Positions 16,406-26,361 of a stretch of 64,000 nucleotides of DNA are shown piece by piece. This DNA comes from Klenkia brasiliensis. GTDB taxonomy: Bacteria > Actinomycetota > Actinomycetes > Mycobacteriales > Geodermatophilaceae. Position 1 is the stretch's first letter. The number at the start of each line of letters is the position of its first letter. The notes under the pieces were generated by a model. The model was given only the letters and a program-made list of their open reading frames with translations. It made no database searches and was not told the DNA's origin. The stretch covers positions 124,001 to 188,000 of the forward strand of contig NZ_FNCF01000004.1 of the NCBI RefSeq assembly GCF_900100695.1, written 5' to 3'. Made by a program: the position numbers and the translations under genes.

Positions 16406-17989
16406 TCAGCAGTGGCCGGACGGTCGCCAGGCGCTGGTGACGGTGAGCGGGCCCGCGCCGGCGGCGCGGACGCGGACGGTGCCCTCGACGGGGCCGGGCT
16501 CCAGGCAGCCGTCACCCACCAGCGTCAGCCGGTCGTCCCAGAACAGCGCAAGCACCACGTCGCCCGCGCCACCGACCGCGACCTCCATCGCCTGCCGGTC
16601 GCTGCGGCGCACCTCGGCCTCGCCGGAGAGGACCACGCCCGGGCCGTCCACGGCGTAGAGCGACCAGGTGCCGTCGGACCACACCCGGTCCAGCCCGGGG
16701 ACGCCGCGGCGGACGAGTGCGGCCTCCGCGCGACCGGCCCAGTCCGGCCGCCGCTCGGCCAGCGCGACGTAGGAGACGCCACGCGCGCGCAACCAGGCCA
16801 GGTAGCTGCCGGCGTCGAGGGTGCCGTCGTAGAACAGCGGGTTCCGGGCGACGTCCAGCTGCCGGGTCCAGCCCCGGGCCAGCGGCACCTGACTCCCCAT
16901 CGCGGCGTCCGAGTGGTCGGCCAGCGGGACCACCTCGACCCGGCCCACCGGGGCCCGGTGGGCCAGCTCCGCCAGCACCGGCGCCGCCGCCCGCTCCACC
17001 GCGGTCGTGTCCCGCGGGACCAGGTCCCGCGGCACCAGCGGCGGGAGCAGCCAGGTCACCAGCGCCGCCGCCAGCCCCACCAGCAGGGCCGGCCGGCCGG
17101 GTACCGCCACCAGGACCGGCACCGCGAACAGCAGGACCAGCCGGGTCGTGTTCGAGCCCATCGGGTCGGGCACCAGCCAGGCCGCCAGCAGCGCGAGCAC
17201 CGTCAGCGCCGCGCCCGCCCGCACCACCGGCAGGCGCGGCCCCGCCACCGCCAGGACGACTGCCCCGGCCAGGGCCGCGGCCAGCATCTGGTGCGCGCTG
17301 CCCGTCATCGGGCCGCCGGCCGCGCCGAGGAGCAGCATCGCCGCCAGGGGCGCGGCCGCCCCCACCAGCAGCGCCGCGACCGCCAATCCGCACCGTGACC
17401 TCCGCGCGACGGCCACCCACCACGCCACCGCAGCGAGGCCGACGAACACCCCGGCCACCGGGCTCAGCGCCCCCGCCACCGCCGCCAGCAGCCCGGCCGC
17501 CACCCACCGGCCGGCCGTCCCCGGCCCCGGTCGGCCGGCCACCAGCAGCGCCAGCAGACCCACCGCCGCGCCCATCGCGAACGTCGTCCGGCCCGAGATC
17601 TGGTCGGCCAGGAACGTCAGGGCGCTGGCCACCGCCACCACCCGCGGCCGGGTGGCCCCCGCCCGCACCAGCAGCCGGGTGGTGGCCCACGCGCCTGCCC
17701 CGCTGCTCAGCACACCCGCCACCGCCGGGCCCGCCGCCGCCAGCACCCACGGGGCGAGCAGGCTGTAGGAGACGGCCGGCGAACCGGCGTACCAGGCCAG
17801 GTCCACCGGCTGCCCACCGCCGGACGCGGCCCAGGACTGCCACCAGCGCTGCGCGACCAGGTCGCCACCCCCGACCGGGACCAGCTCCACCAGCACGCCG
17901 CCCAGCAGCCCGACGAGCGCCGCCAGCAGGGCGGCGTCGGGACGGGTCGCGGGGCGTGGACACCGCGCCAGGCTGACCCCCGACGACAT
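16406..17989 (-). CDS. Polytopic membrane protein of unknown function, GT-C-like layout
   Basis: 527 residues. The first 330 or so form about ten hydrophobic segments rich in Ala/Leu/Val (for example LLAALVGLLGGVLVELV and LTVLALLAAWLV). An extracytoplasmic domain follows, with VPLARGWTRQLDVARNPLFYDG and YLAWLRARGVSYVAL, ending in a beta-rich part with a Cys at the C-terminus. The layout resembles GT-C glycosyltransferases, but I see no convincing catalytic DD/DE loop, so no activity is claimed. ATG 17989 is used; an in-frame ATG at 18007 is possible. It is divergent from comEA across 93 bp. Confidence 0.65.
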   Translation of the reverse strand: MSSGVSLARCPRPATRPDAALLAALVGLLGGVLVELVPVGGGDLVAQRWWQSWAASGGGQPVDLAWYAGSPAVSYSLLAPWVLAAAGPAVAGVLSSGAGAWATTRLLVRAGATRPRVVAVASALTFLADQISGRTTFAMGAAVGLLALLVAGRPGPGTAGRWVAAGLLAAVAGALSPVAGVFVGLAAVAWWVAVARRSRCGLAVAALLVGAAAPLAAMLLLGAAGGPMTGSAHQMLAAALAGAVVLAVAGPRLPVVRAGAALTVLALLAAWLVPDPMGSNTTRLVLLFAVPVLVAVPGRPALLVGLAAALVTWLLPPLVPRDLVPRDTTAVERAAAPVLAELAHRAPVGRVEVVPLADHSDAAMGSQVPLARGWTRQLDVARNPLFYDGTLDAGSYLAWLRARGVSYVALAERRPDWAGRAEAALVRRGVPGLDRVWSDGTWSLYAVDGPGVVLSGEAEVRRSDRQAMEVAVGGAGDVVLALFWDDRLTLVGDGCLEPGPVEGTVRVRAAGAGPLTVTSAWRPSGHC

Positions 17990-18069
17990 GGGGGTGCATG
18001 CTGCCATCCACAACTGGGTGGCCTGTCCACAGATGCGCCGGCGACGGCCCGCGCCGGTCCGCGGGGCCC

Positions 18070-18075
18070 TACGGT
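18070..18075 (+). promoter_or_regulatory. -10 box for leaderless comEA mRNA
   Basis: TACGGT ends 7 nt before the GTG at 18083. Confidence 0.55.
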
Positions 18076-18082
18076 CCGCGCC

Positions 18083-19081
18083 GTGCTGTTCTCCTCCCGG
18101 CGGCCCGACGACGCCGACGTCATCCGCGCCCGGCTGCGGGCGCTGCTCGACGAGGGCGCCGGTCGCACCGGGTGGCTGCCCGACGACGACCCGCCCGCCC
18201 GGCACGCCCGCCCCGGCCCCGCGGGCCAGGACGACGACCGGTACCCGGACGACGACCGGTACCCGGACGACGAGGGGGTCGACGAGGACGTCTGGTCCGT
18301 GCCGCCGGCGCCTGCCGGGACCCCACCGCCCGAACCCGGCCCCGGGCGGGACGGTCCGGCGGCGACCGGTCGGCACCGGGCCGCCGGCGCGGGCACCCGC
18401 CTGGACCCGGGACCGCACGGCACCCGGACCCTCTGGCTGGTCGCCGTGCTCGCCGCCCTCGCCGTCGCGCTCTGGAGCTGGGCCGGTCGCCCCGACGTCG
18501 CGCCCGTCGACCCCGAGGGTGCCGCGGTGCCGGCGGCCAGCACCGCCTCGCCGAGCCCGGCCGCCGCACCCGACGGCTCCGCACCCGACGGCTCCGCACC
18601 CGACGGCTCCCCACCCGACGGCACCGCACCCGACGGCACCGCAGCGTCCGGGACACCCGCGGCCGACGTGGTGGTCGTCTCCGTGATCGGCCTGGTCGTG
18701 TCCCCGGGCCTGGTCACCCTGCCGGCCGGGTCCCGGGTCGCCGACGCCCTGGCCGCGGCCGGCGGCCTGGTGCCGGGCGCCGACCCGGCGGCGGTCAACG
18801 CCGCGGCCCTGCTCACCGACGGCCAGCAGATCGCGGTCGGCGTCCCCGGCGCGCAGGGGCCCACCGCCACCGCGGGTGCTGCCGAGGGCGGGACGGTCGA
18901 CCTGAACACCGCGACGCTGGCCGACCTGGACGGGCTGCCCGGGATCGGCCCGGTCCTGGCCCAGCGGATCCTCGACCACCGCGCCCAGCACGGCCCCTTC
19001 ACCAGCGTGCAGGAGCTCGACGACGTCAGCGGCATCGGGCCGGCCCTGTTCGCCGAGATCTCCCCGCTGGTCGGCGTCTGA
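18083..19081 (+). CDS. comEA: ComEA-like DNA-binding protein (SLBB plus helix-hairpin-helix)
   Basis: Membrane-anchored DNA-binding protein of the DNA uptake machinery. 332 residues: a charged cytoplasmic region (1-115) with a DDDRYP tandem repeat, one membrane span at about 117-136 (TLWLVAVLAALAVALW), a repeat linker (PDGSA units), an SLBB domain (about 197-258), and a C-terminal helix-hairpin-helix pair (about 272-331; VDLNTATLADLDGLPGIGP and VSGIGPALFAEI). comEC lies 0.8 kb downstream with bluB in between. Competence has not been shown for most actinobacteria with this pair, so the cellular role is inferred from the family. Confidence 0.9.
   Translation: MLFSSRRPDDADVIRARLRALLDEGAGRTGWLPDDDPPARHARPGPAGQDDDRYPDDDRYPDDEGVDEDVWSVPPAPAGTPPPEPGPGRDGPAATGRHRAAGAGTRLDPGPHGTRTLWLVAVLAALAVALWSWAGRPDVAPVDPEGAAVPAASTASPSPAAAPDGSAPDGSAPDGSPPDGTAPDGTAASGTPAADVVVVSVIGLVVSPGLVTLPAGSRVADALAAAGGLVPGADPAAVNAAALLTDGQQIAVGVPGAQGPTATAGAAEGGTVDLNTATLADLDGLPGIGPVLAQRILDHRAQHGPFTSVQELDDVSGIGPALFAEISPLVGV
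18230..18265 (+). repeat. Two 18-bp tandem units in comEA (DDDRYP)
   Basis: The unit GACGACGACCGGTACCCG is repeated twice, perfectly, followed by a partial third copy (GACGACGAG). It lies in the cytoplasmic part before the membrane span. Confidence 0.8.
18566..18640 (+). repeat. Five 15-bp tandem units in comEA (PDGSA/PDGTA linker)
   Basis: The unit GCACCCGACGGCTCC occurs five times with one or two changes in the last two copies. It encodes the linker between the membrane span and the SLBB domain, so copy number would change how far the DNA-binding domain sits from the membrane. Confidence 0.85.
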
Positions 19082-19104
19082 CCGCTGCCGTGTGGGATGG
19101 GCGC

Positions 19105-19737
19105 ATGGACGCTGGCCTCTACGACGTCATCCACCGACGGCGGGACGTGCGCCGGGAGTTCACCGGCGCGCCGGTCGACCCCGCCGTCCTCGAGCGGGTG
19201 CTGGGTGCCGCGCACGCCGCGCCGAGCGTCGGGCTGACCCAGCCCTGGGACTTCGTCGTCGTCCGCGACCAGGAGCTGCGTGCCCGGTTCCGGGCGCACG
19301 TCGCCGACGAACGTGCCGTGTTCGACGCCTCCCTGGACGCCGCGCGCGCGGAGGTGTTCTCCCGCATCTCGATCGAGGGCATCCGCGAGGCGAGCCTGGG
19401 GGTGGTCGTGACCCACGACCAGGACCGCGGCGCCCCCGCCGTGCTCGGCCGGCACGCCATCGCCGACACCGGTCTGTACTCGACCTGCCTGGCCATCGAG
19501 AACCTGTGGCTGGCCGCCACCGCCGAGGGCTGGGGCGTGGGCTGGGTGTCCTTCTACCGCGAACCCTTCCTCCGCGACCTGCTCGGCATCCCCGACCACG
19601 TCCGCCCGGTGGCCTGGTTGTGCGTGGGGCCGGTCGCCCAGCTGCAGCAGGTGCCCGACCTGGAGCGGCACGGCTGGCGCACCCGTCGTCCGCTGTCCGA
19701 CGCGGTGCACGCCGACCGCTGGGGCGCGCGCCCGTAG
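19105..19737 (+). CDS. bluB: 5,6-dimethylbenzimidazole synthase
   Basis: Flavin-destroying nitroreductase-fold enzyme that makes 5,6-dimethylbenzimidazole, the lower ligand of vitamin B12. It has 210 residues. Diagnostic segments are RRRDVRREFTG, HAAPSVGLTQPWDFVVV, and GWGVGWVSFYREPFLRDLLGIP, which set BluB apart from other nitroreductases. ATG 19105 is used. It is inserted between comEA and comEC; no other cobalamin genes are nearby and no cobalamin riboswitch is visible. The stop codon is TAG. Confidence 0.88.
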   Translation: MDAGLYDVIHRRRDVRREFTGAPVDPAVLERVLGAAHAAPSVGLTQPWDFVVVRDQELRARFRAHVADERAVFDASLDAARAEVFSRISIEGIREASLGVVVTHDQDRGAPAVLGRHAIADTGLYSTCLAIENLWLAATAEGWGVGWVSFYREPFLRDLLGIPDHVRPVAWLCVGPVAQLQQVPDLERHGWRTRRPLSDAVHADRWGARP

Positions 19738-19829
19738 CAGGTCCGCGGCCGGTGCGCCGGCCGTCGTCCCCACCCGGGGCCCGCGTCCACAGCCAGGTCG
19801 GTCGGCCTCCCCGCTGCGCGGACCGTCCC

Positions 19830-19835
19830 TAGCGT
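19830..19835 (+). promoter_or_regulatory. -10 box for leaderless comEC mRNA
   Basis: TAGCGT ends 7 nt before the GTG at 19843. Confidence 0.6.
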
Positions 19836-19842
19836 CGGCCGC

Positions 19843-22800
19843 GTGCGGGTGCAGCGGCGACGCGTGGTGGACAGGTGGTCCTGGACCGACCTGCGGCTGG
19901 TGCCGCCTGCCCTGGCGGTGTGGGCGACGACGCTGCTGGCGCCGCACCTGACGCCGACCGGCGCCCTGCTGCTCGCGGCCGGCGCGGTCGTCCTCGCGGT
20001 CGTCGTGGCCCGCGCCGGCCACGGGGGTGCCCTCCGCCGGGTCGTGCTGGTGGCGCTGGCCGGGGTGCTCGCGGCGTCGGCGGCAGCAGCGGTCCGCGGG
20101 GCGGAGCGGGCCGGCTCGCCGCTGCTGGCCCTGGCCGAGCAGGGCAGCACGGTCACCCTGCGGCTCCAGGTCGACGGCGAACCGCACGTGCTGGCCGGTG
20201 GACCGGGCCCGTCGCGGGTGCTCGTCCCCGCGACGGTCGTCGCGATCGCCGACGGCCCGGCGCTCCGGCCGGCGACCGTGGTCCTGTTCGGCACCGCCGC
20301 CGACTGGGACGGCGTCCTGCCCGGCTCGACCACGACGGTGCGGGCGACGGTGCGGCCACCGCAGGACGGCGACGACGCGGTCGCGGTGCTCAGCGCCCGC
20401 TCACCGCCGGTGGTCGTCGGCGGACCGGGCCCCGCCCAGCAGGTCGCCGGCGACCTGAGGTCCGGCCTGACCGACGCCTCGGCGCGCGTGCTGCCGCCCG
20501 ACCCGGCCGGCCTGCTGCCCGGCCTGGTCGTGGGCGACACCAGTCGGATGCAGCCGGGGGTGACCGCGGACTTCCGCCGCGCCGGGCTGGGCCACCTGAC
20601 CGCCGTCTCGGGCGCGAACGTGGCCATCGTGCTGGCGCTGCTGCTGTGGCCGCTGCGGCGGCGGTCGGTGGACCGGCGCTGGCAGGCCCTGACCGGCCTG
20701 GCGGGCGTGGCCGGTTTCGTGCTGCTGGCCGGACCCGGCCCCAGTGTCCTGCGGGCGGGTGCGATGGGCGTGGTGACCCTGCTGGCGCTGGCGTCGGGCC
20801 GCGCCCGGGTCGCCGTGCCGGCCCTGGCGGCGTCGGTCTGCGTGCTGCTGCTCGTCGACCCCGCGCTGGCCGGCGACGGCGGCTTCGCGCTGTCGGTGGT
20901 CGCGACCGCGGGCATCGTGCTGCTCGCGCCCGGCTGGTCACGTGCCTGGCGGGGCCGCGGGGTGCCGGGCCCGGTGGCTGACGCCCTCGCGGTCAGCGCA
21001 GCCGCAGGCCTGGTCACCGCCCCGCTGGTCGCCGGCCTGTCGGGGGTGATCAGCCTGGTCTCGCTGCCGGCCAACCTGCTCGCCGCACCCGCCGTGGCGC
21101 CGGCCACCGTGCTGGGCCTGCTCGCCGTGCTCGTCGCACCGGTGGCGGCAGCACCTGCCGACCTGCTCGTGTGGGCCGCCGGGTGGCCGACCCGCTGGCT
21201 GGTGCTCGTCGCCGACCGGGCCGCGGCGGTCCCCGACGGCGCGTTCGGCTGGCCCGGCGGGGCGGCCGGCGCCCTGCTGCTGGTCGGGCTGCTGGTCGCC
21301 GGTGCCGCGGTGCTGGTCCGGTGGCCGCGCGCCCGCCCGCTGGCGGTCGCCGCCCTCGTGGGGGTCGTCGCGCTCGGGTGGCCGGCCCGGCAGCTGGCCG
21401 ACGGCTGGCCGGTGCCGGGCACCGTGCTGGTCGCCTGCGACGTGGGCCAGGGCGACGCCCTCGTCCTGCCCGTCGCCGAGGCCGCCGCGGTCCTCGTGGA
21501 CGCCGGCCCGGACCCCGTGCTGGTCGACGGGTGCCTGACCCGCCTCGGGGTCGAGCGGCTGCCGTTGGTGCTGCTGTCCCACCTGGACGCCGACCACGTC
21601 ACCGGGCTGCCGGGCGCGCTGGCCGGCCGGGAGGTCGGGGAGGTCGCCACCGGGGTGCTCGCGCCGACCGAGGAGCGGATCGGGGCGGTCGCCGCCGAGG
21701 TCGCCGCCGCCGGCGCGGAGCTGGTCGTCCTGCCCGCGGGCGCGGTGCGCACCGTCGGGAGCGCGACGCTGGAGGTCCTGGCGCCGGACGCGGCCGATGC
21801 CCGGGCCGGTGCCGACGCCAACGCGCTGTCGGTGCTGGCCCGGGTCACCCAGCACGGCATCACCACCCTGTTCACCGGCGACCTCGGTGCCGACCGGGAG
21901 GCCCGGCTCGCCGACGGCGGGCTGGACCTGCGGGCCGACGTCCTCAAGGTGCCCCACCACGGCAGCGGCGACGTCGACCCGGGTTTCCTGGCCGCGGTCG
22001 GTGCGCGGGTGGCCCTGGTCTCGGTCGGTGCGGACAACGACTACGGCCACCCAGCGGCGCGGTTGCTCGACCTGCTGGCCGCCGACGGCGTGCCGGTGCA
22101 CCGCACGGACGTCGAGGGCGACCTCGCGGTGGTCGGCGAGGCGGGGGAGTGGGGGGTGACCGCGCGCGGGGTCGACGAGGTCCAGCGCGCCGTCGCCGCA
22201 CCCCGTGCCGAGGGGTTCCCGGTGGCCGTCCGCGCGGCCCGGGACCGTCGGTGCCCCGTGACACGATGGCGGTGTGCCGCAGACCGCCCCCGCGCCGCCC
22301 CCGCTGTCCCGGCTGCGGCTGGTCGTCGGCGAGGAGGAGCTGCTGCGCGCCCGGGCCGTCGCCGAGGTGCGGGCCGCGGTCCGCCAGCTCGACCCCGACT
22401 CCGAGGAGCACGAGCTCGCCGCCGCCGGCCTGCCGGTCGGCGACCTGGCCGACGTGCTGGCGCCGTCCCTGTTCGGCGGGCACCGCCTGGTGGTCGTCAC
22501 CGGCGTGCACGAGGCGGCCGGTGCCCTGGTCGACTCCCTGCTCAGCTACGCCACGGACCCCGACCCGGGTCTGACGCTGGTGCTGGTGCACGCCGGCGGC
22601 AAGCGCAACGAGGCCCTGCTGCAGGCCTTCCGCAAGGCCGGCGCGGCCGAGGACACCTGCGCCAAGCTGACCTCCGCCGGCGACCGGATGGGGTTCGTGC
22701 GCAACGAGGTCCGTCGGGTGGGCGGGCGCATCACCGCCGACGCGGCCGGTGCGCTGCTCGACGCCGTCGGCAACGACCTGAGGGCGCTGTCGGCAGCGGC

Positions 22801-22917
22801 CAGCCAGCTGGTGTCGGACTTCGGCGGGTCCATCGACGCCGACGCCGTCGCCCGGTTCCACCGGGGACAGGCCGAGGTCACCGGCTTCACCGTGGCCGAG
22901 CGGGTGCTCGTGGGTGA
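19843..22917 (+). CDS. comEC: ComEC/Rec2 DNA-translocation channel protein; open frame runs on across holA
   Basis: Channel for single-stranded DNA entry in competence systems. An N-terminal hydrophobic half (to about residue 520) holds the ComEC domain, with AGLGHLTAVSGANVAIVLAL as its signature. A metallo-beta-lactamase-like domain follows (about 528-770): LLSHLDADHVTGLPGAL, TLFTGDLG and KVPHHGSGD. After GEWGVTARG (about 772) recognisable homology stops. The frame stays open for about 250 more codons, reading an Arg/Pro-rich tail to a TGA at 22915-22917 that overlaps 644 nt of holA. The tail is probably not native protein: a one-base contraction of the G6 tract at 22151-22156 would give an immediate TGA. 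Confidence 0.85.
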   Translation: MRVQRRRVVDRWSWTDLRLVPPALAVWATTLLAPHLTPTGALLLAAGAVVLAVVVARAGHGGALRRVVLVALAGVLAASAAAAVRGAERAGSPLLALAEQGSTVTLRLQVDGEPHVLAGGPGPSRVLVPATVVAIADGPALRPATVVLFGTAADWDGVLPGSTTTVRATVRPPQDGDDAVAVLSARSPPVVVGGPGPAQQVAGDLRSGLTDASARVLPPDPAGLLPGLVVGDTSRMQPGVTADFRRAGLGHLTAVSGANVAIVLALLLWPLRRRSVDRRWQALTGLAGVAGFVLLAGPGPSVLRAGAMGVVTLLALASGRARVAVPALAASVCVLLLVDPALAGDGGFALSVVATAGIVLLAPGWSRAWRGRGVPGPVADALAVSAAAGLVTAPLVAGLSGVISLVSLPANLLAAPAVAPATVLGLLAVLVAPVAAAPADLLVWAAGWPTRWLVLVADRAAAVPDGAFGWPGGAAGALLLVGLLVAGAAVLVRWPRARPLAVAALVGVVALGWPARQLADGWPVPGTVLVACDVGQGDALVLPVAEAAAVLVDAGPDPVLVDGCLTRLGVERLPLVLLSHLDADHVTGLPGALAGREVGEVATGVLAPTEERIGAVAAEVAAAGAELVVLPAGAVRTVGSATLEVLAPDAADARAGADANALSVLARVTQHGITTLFTGDLGADREARLADGGLDLRADVLKVPHHGSGDVDPGFLAAVGARVALVSVGADNDYGHPAARLLDLLAADGVPVHRTDVEGDLAVVGEAGEWGVTARGVDEVQRAVAAPRAEGFPVAVRAARDRRCPVTRWRCAADRPRAAPAVPAAAGRRRGGAAARPGRRRGAGRGPPARPRLRGARARRRRPAGRRPGRRAGAVPVRRAPPGGRHRRARGGRCPGRLPAQLRHGPRPGSDAGAGARRRQAQRGPAAGLPQGRRGRGHLRQADLRRRPDGVRAQRGPSGGRAHHRRRGRCAARRRRQRPEGAVGSGQPAGVGLRRVHRRRRRRPVPPGTGRGHRLHRGRAGARG

Positions 22918-23278
22918 CAGCGCCGGGTCGGTGGAGATGCTGCGCTGGGCGCTGGACCGCGGCGTGCCGCACGTCCTGGTGGCCGACGCCCTGGCCGACG
23001 GCGTGCGCACCGCCGCCCGGGTGGCGTCGGTGGGCACCTCGAACGTCGGCGACCTCGCCCGCCAGCTGAAGATGCCGCCGTGGAAGGTCAAGAAGGCCCA
23101 GGCGCAGGCCCGGGGGTGGAGCATCCCGGCGCTGCAGCAGGCGGTCGGCGTGGTCGCCGAGCTGAACGCCGACGTCAAGGGCGTGGCCGCGAGCGCGGAC
23201 TACGCGCTGGAGCGGGCAGTGCGCAGGATCGTCGAGCTGCGGGCGACGTCGGGTGCCGGCCGGGGCGGCCGGCGCTGA
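22274..23278 (+). CDS. holA: DNA polymerase III delta subunit
   Basis: Clamp-loader subunit that opens the sliding clamp. It has 334 residues. An N-terminal RecA-like domain starts LRLVVGEEELLRARAV. The central and C-terminal helices include KMPPWKVKKAQAQARGW, a segment conserved in actinobacterial HolA. The GTG start at 22274 lies inside the over-long comEC frame. It matches Rv2413c in gene order, next to comEC and rpsT. A near-perfect bidirectional hairpin follows (23295-23335). Confidence 0.94.
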   Translation: MPQTAPAPPPLSRLRLVVGEEELLRARAVAEVRAAVRQLDPDSEEHELAAAGLPVGDLADVLAPSLFGGHRLVVVTGVHEAAGALVDSLLSYATDPDPGLTLVLVHAGGKRNEALLQAFRKAGAAEDTCAKLTSAGDRMGFVRNEVRRVGGRITADAAGALLDAVGNDLRALSAAASQLVSDFGGSIDADAVARFHRGQAEVTGFTVAERVLVGDSAGSVEMLRWALDRGVPHVLVADALADGVRTAARVASVGTSNVGDLARQLKMPPWKVKKAQAQARGWSIPALQQAVGVVAELNADVKGVAASADYALERAVRRIVELRATSGAGRGGRR

Positions 23279-23294
23279 GCCGATCCCGGAACGC

Positions 23295-23335
23295 GACGAG
23301 CCCCCGTCCCCGGTGGCCGGGGAGGGGGGCTCGTC
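23295..23335. terminator. Bidirectional hairpin terminator between holA and rpsT
   Basis: GACGAGCCCCCGTCCCCGG (23295-23313) pairs with CCGGGGAGGGGGGCTCGTC (23317-23335), with one bulge and a 3-nt loop. It lies between two convergent genes and can end both. Confidence 0.8.
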
Positions 23336-23351
23336 GAGGGAGCGGGGGGCC

Positions 23352-23612
23352 TCAGAGGGAGGAGGCCTGCTTCGCCAGCGCCGACTTGCGGTTGGCGGCC
23401 TGGTTCTTGTGGATGACGCCCTTGCTGACGGCCTTGTCCAGCAGCTTGGTGGCGTTGCGCAGGGCGGTCGTGGCGGCGTCCTTGTCCCCGGACTCGGCCG
23501 CGGTGTGGAACCGACGGACCGACGTCTTCAGGGCGGACTTGACCGCGACGTTGCGCTGGCGCGCCTTCTCGTTGGTCTTGATCCGCTTGATCTGGGACTT
23601 GATGTTCGCCAC
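23352..23612 (-). CDS. rpsT: 30S ribosomal protein S20
   Basis: Small-subunit protein that binds 16S rRNA. It has 86 residues, almost all helical and Lys/Arg/Ala-rich. The start [20 protein letters not shown] and the end [17 protein letters not shown] are typical. GTG 23612. It is convergent with holA as in mycobacteria (Rv2412). A -10 candidate on the minus strand (TAACCT, complement of 23692-23697) gives a leader of about 75 nt. Confidence 0.97.
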   Translation of the reverse strand: MANIKSQIKRIKTNEKARQRNVAVKSALKTSVRRFHTAAESGDKDAATTALRNATKLLDKAVSKGVIHKNQAANRKSALAKQASSL

Positions 23613-23691
23613 GCGTGAGCCTCTGGGTCTTCTCGGGGAAAGTCTGCTGGAGCGTCCACAGCGCATCAGGCGTCCTGCGGACCGGTTCGCC

Positions 23692-23697
23692 AGGTTA
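23692..23697 (-). promoter_or_regulatory. Predicted -10 box for rpsT
   Basis: TAACCT on the minus strand fits TANNNT. It lies in the 192-bp gap between the divergent genes rpsT and lepA. Confidence 0.45.
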
Positions 23698-23804
23698 CCA
23701 GCCCTCCCGGGGCGTGCCCAGCGGCGCCCGGTGCGGTGCGCGCCACGCGGGGACGGGCGCCCCGGCCCCGGCGGTGCGCCAGCTCGTCGCCGCGACGTGG
23801 GACG

Positions 23805-25651
<1,847 letters not shown>

Positions 25652-25655
<4 letters not shown>

Positions 25656-26299
25656 CCGGCCGGGTCGAGGCCGTCTGCGTCTCGGGCAGCGACCTGCTGC
25701 CCCTGCCGGGCAGGCGGCCGGCGTCCACCGGGATCCGCAAGCGACCGGTCACCGGCCGGGTCGCCGTCCTCCCGGAGACGCTGGACGGCGACCGGCAGGT
25801 CAACCGCAAGCACCACGGCGGCGAGGGCCAGGCCGTCTACGCCTACGCCGCCGAGGACGCCGCCTGGTGGGAGGCCGAGCTCGGCCGCGACCTGCCGGCC
25901 GGGTCGTTCGGGGAGAACCTGCGGACGGCGGGGCTCGACCTGACCGGCGCCGTGCTGGGCGAGCACTGGGCGGTCGGCAGCGCGCTGCTCGAGGTCACCG
26001 CCCCGCGCATCCCGTGCGCGAACTTCGCCCGCTTCTGGGACGTCCCGGACCTGGTCAAGCGGTTCACCGCCCACGGCGCCAGCGGCGCCTACCTCCGAGT
26101 CCTGCGGACCGGCGACGTCGGCGCCGGCGACGCCGTCGAGGTCGTGCACCGACCCGACCACGGCGTCACCGCGGGCACCCTCTTCCGGGCGCTGACCACC
26201 CAGAGGTCCCGGCTGGCCGAGGTCGAGCCCGCGCTGGACGCCGTCCCGCACAAGGACCGGGACGTGCTCGCCCGGCGGATCGCCGCGCTCGTCGGCTGA
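25652..26299 (+). CDS. MOSC domain protein (YiiM-like)
   Basis: MOSC domains bind sulfur or a molybdenum cofactor through a conserved Cys. This 215-residue protein has the YiiM arrangement: [40 protein letters not shown], and the Cys in [12 protein letters not shown] (about 125). YiiM-type proteins reduce N-hydroxylated substrates. The GTG overlaps the lepA stop (GTGA), so it is co-translated with an unrelated factor. Confidence 0.85.
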
Positions 26300-26317
26300 A
26301 CCGTCGGGGCGCCGCGC

Positions 26318-26323
26318 TACTGT
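26318..26323 (+). promoter_or_regulatory. Predicted -10 box for the lipoprotein-MFS operon
   Basis: TACTGT fits TANNNT. It gives a leader of about 32 nt with GGGGAGG as the ribosome binding site before GTG 26362. Confidence 0.45.
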
Positions 26324-26361
26324 CCGGCCGGGTCCCGCCCGGGACCGACGGGGGAGGGCAC

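Noticed and set aside
17998-18035. DnaA-box-like sequences (TTGTGGATG, CTGTCCACA) between the membrane protein and comEA
   Set aside because: Only two imperfect copies and no dnaA, dnaN or AT-rich unwinding region nearby; not an origin.
19105-19737. Cobalamin riboswitch expected near bluB
   Set aside because: The gap before bluB is only 23 nt and holds no such structure.
22274-22917. Arg-rich tail of comEC as a functional domain
   Set aside because: It is the out-of-frame image of holA, which is clearly coding in its own frame.
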